Part shown: positions 5,074 through 7,449 of the stretch, piece by piece
Layout: every line of letters starts with the position of its first letter
Position numbering within the stretch: the first letter of the stretch is position 1
Origin: Bacillota bacterium
GTDB lineage: Bacteria; Bacillota; Sulfobacillia; JAJZYS01; JAJYTV01
Direction: 5' to 3'
NCBI GenBank assembly: GCA_021786135.1
Contig: JAJYNV010000067.1
Span: 1-7,449 of the forward strand
DNA length: 7,449 nucleotides
Translations under genes and position numbers: made by a program
The notes under the pieces: generated by a model
The model's database searches: none
The model's input: the letters and a program-made list of their open reading frames with translations, nothing else
Told to the model about the DNA's origin: nothing

Positions 5074-6507
5074 TTCCTGTACGGCCTGGATGTCGGTCAT
5101 CGGACGGCCCTCGTGCCGTTCGTCCCAAACCTCGGCGCCCTTGCCGCTGATCGTGATGGTGTCGCCAGGGTGCGCCAGTGCGAGAGCCTGCCTGATCGCC
5201 TCGTAGCGATCCAGGACGATATCGGTTGCAACGCCGCTCTCGCGGGCTCCGCCTGCCACCTCGGCCGCCGTCTGCAAGGCATCCTCACCGCGCGGGTTGT
5301 CGATCGTGACGATCAGGTGGTCCGCTAGAGCCGCAGCGATCGCGCCCATGAGGGGACGCTTGCCACGGTCACGCTCGCCGCGCCCGCCGAACACGGCGAT
5401 GACCCGACCTGAAGTCGTCGTGCGCGCGAAGCGCAGAAGCTGCACGAGGCCAGCGGGATTGTGCGCATAGTCGATGACGATGCGCCGATCCGGCCCCGTG
5501 GCATCGACGATGTGCATGCGCCCGGAGACCGAGCGGACGTCGGCAATTCGCGCCAGGACATCGGCAGGACCGAGACCCAGTCCTGTTGCCGCGGTGATGG
5601 CGGCAAGGGCGTTTTCCACGTTGTAGCTGCCTGGCAGATGCAGTTCGAGAGGATACAGTTCACCATCCACGGCCACGTCGCCGCGTCCGCCGGCGACGCC
5701 TTCGTCATGCCAGCGCACGAGATGTACGTCGCCGTCCTGACCATAGGTGCGCACAGGCACCCGCGTCACGGAGGCAAGATAGTCGTAGGCGGGAGAGTCA
5801 AGGTTGAGGACGGCGAATGCTGGGCGACTCTGCTCCGACAGACCGGAGAAGAGCAGGCCCTTGGCCTCCAGGTAGTGCTGCATGTCGCCGTGGTAGTCCG
5901 TATGGTCGCGCGTCCAGTTGGTGAAGACTGCGGCATCGAACAGGCAACCGGCGGTGCGGCTCTGTCGCAGGGCGTGTGACGAGACCTCCATCACAACGTC
6001 ACGAGCTCCGCGATCGAGGAGATCGCGCAGGGACGCCTGCAGTTCTGGCGCGGCCGGAGTGGTGAGACCGAGGGGCCGGACGAGTTCGCCATCCAGTTGC
6101 ACCCCGAGCGTGCCGAGCGTGCCTACGTGGTGATGGTCGTCGCGCAGGGCGCTGCTCAGCAGGGCTGCGGTCGTGGTCTTGCCGTTCGTGCCCGTGATGC
6201 CCACAAGTCTCAGACGTGCGCTAGGGTCGCCGTAGAAGGCGGCGGAAAGATGGCCCAGAGCCTGCGCCGCATCCTCGACGACGATCGAAGGCACCGGAAG
6301 AAGCAGAGGCTGCTCGGCGACGACGGCGATGGCGCCGCGTTCAACCGCCTCCTGCGCATACGCAGCACCGTCGGCATGCTGGCCGTGGCGAGCAATGAAG
6401 ACCCAGCCCGGTGAGCAGTCGAACGAGCGATCCGTGACCCCCGCAATCCGCCGTCCGTCGAAGGTCCCCACCCTGACGGCCCGGAGCATATCCTGATAGC
6501 TCGGCAA
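5053..6507 (-). CDS. murE: UDP-MurNAc-tripeptide synthetase MurE (meso-DAP type)
   Basis: A full-length Mur ligase that adds the third stem-peptide residue to UDP-MurNAc-L-Ala-D-Glu in the cytosol (EC 6.3.2.13 if the substrate is meso-diaminopimelate). From the TTG start it has 484 residues: N-terminal substrate domain (ITGV-like IAGVTDRSFD), P-loop VGITGTNGKTTT (102-113, Lys110), TTPAAPEL (149-156), VMEVSSHAL (172-180), FTNWTRDHTDYHG (195-207), carbamylated-lysine segment LEAKGLLF (213-220, Lys216), IDYAHNPAGL (345-354), and DNPR (403-406), the meso-DAP specificity motif. Unusual: the GKGHE motif reads GKGAE (455-459), and SGRMH stands where PGR-M/F-E is normal. Start: GAGGTG at 6512-6517 sits 4 nt before TTG 6507. 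ATG 6519 and GTG 6537 (494 residues) lack such a site, and GTG would fall inside the candidate promoter. It is not in a cell-wall gene cluster here. Confidence 0.92.
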   Translation of the reverse strand: MPSYQDMLRAVRVGTFDGRRIAGVTDRSFDCSPGWVFIARHGQHADGAAYAQEAVERGAIAVVAEQPLLLPVPSIVVEDAAQALGHLSAAFYGDPSARLRLVGITGTNGKTTTAALLSSALRDDHHHVGTLGTLGVQLDGELVRPLGLTTPAAPELQASLRDLLDRGARDVVMEVSSHALRQSRTAGCLFDAAVFTNWTRDHTDYHGDMQHYLEAKGLLFSGLSEQSRPAFAVLNLDSPAYDYLASVTRVPVRTYGQDGDVHLVRWHDEGVAGGRGDVAVDGELYPLELHLPGSYNVENALAAITAATGLGLGPADVLARIADVRSVSGRMHIVDATGPDRRIVIDYAHNPAGLVQLLRFARTTTSGRVIAVFGGRGERDRGKRPLMGAIAAALADHLIVTIDNPRGEDALQTAAEVAGGARESGVATDIVLDRYEAIRQALALAHPGDTITISGKGAEVWDERHEGRPMTDIQAVQELTDFGD

Positions 6508-6535
6508 AGTGCACCTCATCGAGATAGGAATGCTC

Positions 6536-6565
6536 ACTTTACGAGACTATCATGCACGAGGTTAA
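6536..6565 (-). promoter_or_regulatory. Candidate murE promoter
   Basis: On the minus strand TTAACC (6565-6560) is 18 nt from TAAAGT (6541-6536), each matching four of six consensus bases. Initiation would fall near 6529, ahead of the GAGGTG site and TTG start. The terminator upstream of it means murE probably needs its own promoter. Weak by sequence alone. Confidence 0.3.
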
Positions 6566-6573
6566 GGTGCCAT

Positions 6574-6615
6574 GAGTGCAAAGAGAAGGGAGACGGTCGC
6601 ATCGGCCCGTCTCCC
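6574..6615 (-). terminator. Intrinsic terminator after groES
   Basis: A perfect 9-bp stem, GGGAGACGG (6588-6596) with CCGTCTCCC (6607-6615) around a 10-nt loop. Read on the minus strand it is followed by TTCTCTTTG, a broken pyrimidine/T tract. It begins about 11 nt after the groES stop, so it should end the glutaredoxin-groES transcript before murE. On the plus strand the tail is CATCTGT, so the minus direction is favoured. Confidence 0.75.
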
Positions 6616-6626
6616 CATCTGTATGC

Positions 6627-6899
6627 TCAGCGAACGATCTTGCCGAGGATGTCCTGGCGCTGGAGGATGATGTGCGTCTGTCCGTCCAACTTGATCTCGG
6701 AGCCGCCGTACTTGGTGTAGAGCACCTCGTCACCGGCGGAAAGCACCTTGGCGAGTTCCTCGTCCGTTCCGACGGCCACCACGATGCCCTGCTGGGGCTT
6801 TTCCTTTGCCGTGTCGGGCAGGATGATACCCGAAGCCGTCTTCTCTTCCAGTTCCACTGGCCGCACGAGTACACGATCGTCAAGCGGATGGATCGTCAC
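6627..6899 (-). CDS. groES: Co-chaperonin GroES (Hsp10)
   Basis: A 90-residue protein of the GroES family, the heptameric lid that caps GroEL during ATP-driven folding in the cytosol. It starts MTIHPLDDRVLVRPVE and contains the flexible mobile loop EEKTASGIILPDTAKEKP (18-35), including the hydrophobic GIIL that docks on GroEL. YTKYGGSEIKLDGQ (61-74) and ILQRQDILGKI (78-88) form the core barrel and C-terminus. It is shorter than E. coli GroES (97): the roof hairpin is reduced to VGTDEELAKVLSAGDEV. GTG 6899 is chosen because AAGGAG at 6909-6914 lies 9 nt upstream and the chain then begins at the conserved MxIxPL. It follows the glutaredoxin gene by 22 nt and is probably co-transcribed with it. 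No groEL follows; a terminator does. GroEL must be encoded elsewhere, or this is an extra GroES copy. Confidence 0.95.
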   Translation of the reverse strand: MTIHPLDDRVLVRPVELEEKTASGIILPDTAKEKPQQGIVVAVGTDEELAKVLSAGDEVLYTKYGGSEIKLDGQTHIILQRQDILGKIVR

Positions 6900-6904
6900 A
6901 AATA

Positions 6905-6914
6905 CTCTCTCCTT
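6905..6914 (-). promoter_or_regulatory. groES ribosome binding site
   Basis: On the minus strand AAGGAGAGAG (6914-6905), with AAGGAG at 6914-6909, lies 9 nt from the GTG at 6899. It decides that start over the upstream ATG at 6950, which lies inside the glutaredoxin gene. Confidence 0.75.
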
Positions 6915-6921
6915 GCCTTCC

Positions 6922-7158
6922 TCAGTTGGGCAGTCCGAGCGCCCGCACAAGACGCTGCTGGTCGAAGCCGACGATGATCTTGCCGTTCACGTCGATGACT
7001 GGGACACCGGTCTGTCCCGAACGCCGCTGCAGTTCTTGCGCCGCTGCTGCGCTGCGGGCCACGTCGACCTCCCGGAAGGGAATATGACGCTCGGTCAAGA
7101 AGCGTTTTGCCGACCGGCAGTGGGAGCAGGTCGGGGTCGAGTATAGCACGACGGCCAA
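6922..7158 (-). CDS. Small glutaredoxin/NrdH-like thiol-disulfide protein
   Basis: A 78-residue single-domain thioredoxin fold of the glutaredoxin/NrdH size class, cytosolic, expected to reduce disulfides or carry electrons to a partner. It has a beta-strand VVLYSTPT followed by the active site C-S-H-C (Cys11, Cys14), a helix through RSAKRFLTERHIPF, VDV, then TGVPVIDVNG (50-59) with the cis-proline Pro53, and GFDQQRLVRAL (64-74) closing the fold. The CSHC pair differs from the CPYC of classical glutaredoxins, and the glutathione partner residues cannot be confirmed, so the reductant could be thioredoxin reductase or a low-molecular-weight thiol. Start: TTG 7158, with AAGGAGG 8 nt upstream; no earlier start has such support. 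It leads the two-gene unit with groES, suggesting a stress-related transcript (inference). Confidence 0.88.
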   Translation of the reverse strand: MAVVLYSTPTCSHCRSAKRFLTERHIPFREVDVARSAAAAQELQRRSGQTGVPVIDVNGKIIVGFDQQRLVRALGLPN

Positions 7159-7166
7159 AGGCTATG

Positions 7167-7173
7167 CCTCCTT
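7167..7173 (-). promoter_or_regulatory. Ribosome binding site fixing the TTG start of the glutaredoxin gene
   Basis: AAGGAGG on the minus strand (7173-7167) lies 8 nt before TTG 7158. A perfect core match at ideal spacing makes the TTG start convincing. Confidence 0.85.
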
Positions 7174-7207
7174 GCGGTCGATTTCGCCCAATCGGGCCCT
7201 CGCTCCG

Positions 7208-7236
7208 AGTATACCCCATGGAGTATTTCAAGGAAA
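7208..7236 (-). promoter_or_regulatory. Candidate promoter of the glutaredoxin-groES unit
   Basis: The minus strand carries TATACT (7213-7208, five of six -10 matches). Seventeen nt upstream is TTTCCT (7236-7231), a poor -35. A TTGAAA lies closer but at only 12 nt. A weak -35 with a good -10 would fit an activated or alternatively regulated promoter. The palindrome at 7211-7226 covers the spacer and the edge of the -10. Confidence 0.4.
7211..7226. promoter_or_regulatory. Near-perfect 16-bp palindrome, possible operator
   Basis: ATACCCCATGGAGTAT is symmetric in seven of eight base pairs; its reverse complement is ATACTCCATGGGGTAT. It lies in the divergent intergenic region, overlapping the candidate glutaredoxin -10 and spacer, and 51 nt before the start of the divergent membrane protein. 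TACCCC...GGxGTA recalls operators of the CsoR/CstR type (copper or persulfide sensors), but this is similarity by eye only. Confidence 0.45.
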
Positions 7237-7262
7237 GAGCCTGCACCGCAACACGGATCTTG

Positions 7263-7268
7263 AGGAGG
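7263..7268 (+). promoter_or_regulatory. Ribosome binding site of the 3'-terminal partial gene
   Basis: AGGAGG lies 9 nt before GTG 7278. This perfect core match is the main reason to accept the gene that follows. Confidence 0.75.
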
Positions 7269-7277
7269 CAAACCGCT

Positions 7278-7449
7278 GTGCGCAACCGCCTCTGGCCGCC
7301 GGTACTGCTATTCGCGGTGCTGGCTTTCGTCGTCGTGGCGCTGCCGCACCTCGTGCTGCCCGCCGTGCCCCAGTCCGGGGTGGAGCTCCTGCGCGTGGGC
7401 CTCACGGCCGCGTGGGCCATTGTGGCCTTCGGCATCGTCGGAGCTGTGC
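7278..7449 (+). CDS. N-terminal part of an unidentified membrane protein
   Basis: From GTG 7278 the frame is open to the window end, giving the first 57 residues. They begin MRNRLWPPVLLFAVLAFVVV, a positively charged start (Arg2, Arg4) followed by a hydrophobic segment at about 7-23. A Pro-rich linker (LPHLVLPAVPQSG) and a second hydrophobic segment at about 41-57 (VGLTAAWAIVAFGIVGAV) come next. The pattern fits an inner-membrane protein with a short cytosolic N-terminus and an external linker, rather than a cleaved secreted protein. I do not recognise the family. It is divergent from the glutaredoxin gene with 119 bp between the two starts, so shared control is possible. Confidence 0.7.
   Translation, partial: MRNRLWPPVLLFAVLAFVVVALPHLVLPAVPQSGVELLRVGLTAAWAIVAFGIVGAV

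Noticed and set aside
5461..5979. 172-residue plus-strand frame opposite murE
   Set aside because: The minus strand reads clear MurE motifs through this region; no domain or convincing ribosome binding site on the plus strand.
6538..6950. Read-through operon of glutaredoxin, groES and murE
   Set aside because: All three share a strand, but the 9-bp perfect hairpin with a pyrimidine tail after groES and the roughly 119-nt gap argue for separate transcription of murE.
7214..7231. TTGAAA as -35 of the glutaredoxin promoter
   Set aside because: It lies only 12 nt from the TATACT -10, too short for a normal sigma-A spacer.
1..7449. CRISPR array, insertion sequence, tRNA or rRNA
   Set aside because: No regularly spaced repeats, transposase motifs, terminal inverted repeats, cloverleaf or rRNA-like sequence was seen on either strand.

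Overview
This 7.4 kb window is GC-rich and densely coded. It looks like a piece of a GC-rich, probably aerobic, Gram-positive bacterium of the Bacillota type. That placement is an inference from several things: strong AGGAGG-like ribosome binding sites, frequent TTG and GTG starts, a TenI/ThiO thiamine gene set like that of Bacillus, a MurE with the DNPR motif of meso-diaminopimelate ligases, and intrinsic terminators. No mobile element, CRISPR array, tRNA or rRNA was seen.

Layout. (1) Positions 1-1615, plus strand: the 3' end of a gene whose C-terminal domain resembles PsbP-like lipoprotein or stress-domain proteins of Bacillales, then a complete class I PLP-dependent aminotransferase. (2) Positions 1666-5073, plus strand: a thiamine thiazole/coupling operon. 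A sigma-A-like promoter leads into a TPP riboswitch, followed by a terminator hairpin with a T4 tract. Then come thiE, a tenI-type thiazole tautomerase, a thiS-thiG fusion and thiO (glycine oxidase). All four genes overlap at their ends, so they should be translationally coupled. ThiO makes dehydroglycine, ThiSG supplies sulfur and builds the thiazole from 1-deoxy-D-xylulose 5-phosphate, TenI aromatises it, and ThiE joins it to the pyrimidine. The riboswitch would shut the operon off when TPP is plentiful. No thiF, thiC, thiD or thiM is present here.

(3) Positions 5053-6507, minus strand: murE, converging on thiO with a 21-bp tail-to-tail overlap. (4) Positions 6580-7158, minus strand: a small glutaredoxin-like gene followed 22 nt later by groES with no groEL after it. 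An intrinsic terminator closes this pair and separates it from murE. (5) Positions 7159-7449: a short divergent control region with a near-perfect 16-bp palindrome over the glutaredoxin promoter, then the start of an unidentified membrane protein gene that runs off the window.

Most of the window is recognisable metabolism. The points most worth a second look are the ThiS-ThiG fusion, whose essential Gly-Gly end is buried inside the chain next to a possible internal start; the complete riboswitch expression platform; and the palindromic operator candidate before the glutaredoxin-groES pair. I found no convincing sign of a wholly undescribed system.
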